From Scytonema sp. UIC 10036 (GTDB lineage Bacteria > Cyanobacteriota > Cyanobacteriia > Cyanobacteriales > Nostocaceae), in the NCBI RefSeq assembly GCF_009725235.1, contig NZ_WJFC01000066.1, positions 1 to 61,260 on the forward strand: DNA of 61,260 nt, read 5' to 3'. Below, piece after piece: positions 61,008 to 61,260 of the stretch; position 1 is the first letter of the stretch; each line of letters starts with the position of its first letter. The notes under the pieces were generated by a model. That model did no database searches, had not been told where the DNA came from, and was given only the letters and a program-made list of their open reading frames with translations. The position numbers and the translations under genes were made by a program.

Positions 61008-61260
61008 TGAACAATTTCCTCCTGCTTTTCATTATAAATCAGTAAGTTAATTTGAATTCGTTCAACCACTGACCGTGTAAAACGACGCTGAAAGAAAGAT
61101 TTATAAATTGATTCTGGCACCGCAAGATCAAGTTTTCTTTGGGGATCGAATTCTTCAAGAGCAAATTGGTAATTTAGAAATTGCCCAAGAGCAGTATGAA
61201 ATTCCGAGACATTTGACCCCCAGGGCAAACGCATCTAAAATCAAGGCAAAGGTGGCAGGC
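60998..61260 (-). CDS. xisH: fdxN element excision controlling factor XisH-like, partial at window edge
   Basis: The 78-residue frame VSEFHTALGQFLNYQFALEE, RKLDLAVPESIYKSFFQRRF, ERIQINLLIYNEKQEEIVQW matches the C-terminal 75 residues of XisH (about 138 in full), a PD-(D/E)XK-like fold. The upstream coding region with the N-terminal half should lie beyond 61234, but at SNVSEF the sequence turns into MRLPWGS, which does not look like XisH (family: EIKSFLG-SNVSEF-like). So the gene is either frameshifted or 5'-truncated here. The window end prevents a decision. Confidence 0.7.

Overview
The window is chromosomal DNA of a filamentous, very probably heterocyst-forming cyanobacterium (Nostocales). 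The evidence is a high density of HIP1 octamers (GCGATCGC), intergenic arrays of 7-bp short tandem repeats of the GGTTAGT/ACTAACC type, heme oxygenase, Tic20- and ABA4-like membrane proteins, a set of glycosyltransferase genes resembling hormogonium polysaccharide (hps) genes, and fdxN-element excision controlling factors XisH/XisI. No rRNA, tRNA, CRISPR array or intact insertion sequence was found.

Layout. 0-20 kb is mostly housekeeping: cysteine synthase, a DedA protein, a STAS anti-sigma antagonist, a coiled-coil protein, rpsF, an FAH-family hydrolase, a Tic20 homologue, glyA, a WecA/MraY-like sugar-phosphate transferase, cinA, a 3'-truncated UbiA-family gene, a membrane Ser/Thr kinase with an FHA domain, an HlyD-type adaptor, a DUF2993 protein, several small conserved proteins, an ABA4-like protein, a decayed cobW and heme oxygenase. 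20-28 kb carries glmM and a five-gene polysaccharide cluster (three glycosyltransferase types plus an O-antigen-ligase-like HpsL), then a 1-Cys peroxiredoxin. 29-45 kb carries an alpha/beta hydrolase, an Rpn-like nuclease, a P-type cation ATPase, a NTPase-like protein followed by a Uma2 nuclease, an ABC-2 exporter pair, an AarF/UbiB kinase, mannose-1-phosphate guanylyltransferase, an LCP-family transferase, the lipid II flippase MurJ and a small outer-membrane barrel protein. WecA-like, HpsL/N/O/P, ManC, LCP and MurJ together suggest a strong envelope-polysaccharide theme.

45.4-61.3 kb is an accessory region of different character. It holds a TacA/TacT toxin-antitoxin pair, a membrane zinc-ribbon protein with a degenerate Toprim-like domain, a DUF4365 nuclease-like gene overlapping a HicA-like gene, a ParE/antitoxin pair, an ABC-type AAA ATPase with a truncated partner gene, a truncated TOMM (thiazole/oxazole RiPP) cyclodehydratase gene, an AraC regulator with a membrane oxygenase-like protein, a large STAND NTPase with TPRs, and XisI/XisH. 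This region is full of relics that I reconstructed by reading across frames: an internally deleted xisI, a psiE with a stop and a frameshift, a frameshifted small gene and an internally deleted pentapeptide-repeat gene. Further upstream there are an internally deleted cobW and a truncated UbiA gene. At 54795-54798 two genes on opposite strands are both cut short at one shared CTAG, which looks like a deletion scar.

The most interesting signals are (i) the heptanucleotide arrays, which are stop cassettes in all six frames, supply the C-terminal residues of three genes and form inverted pairs of a single polarity; (ii) the Toprim-like membrane protein and its DUF4365/HicA-like neighbours; and (iii) the ATPase/TOMM deletion scar. 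All function calls are from motif reading, without database searches.
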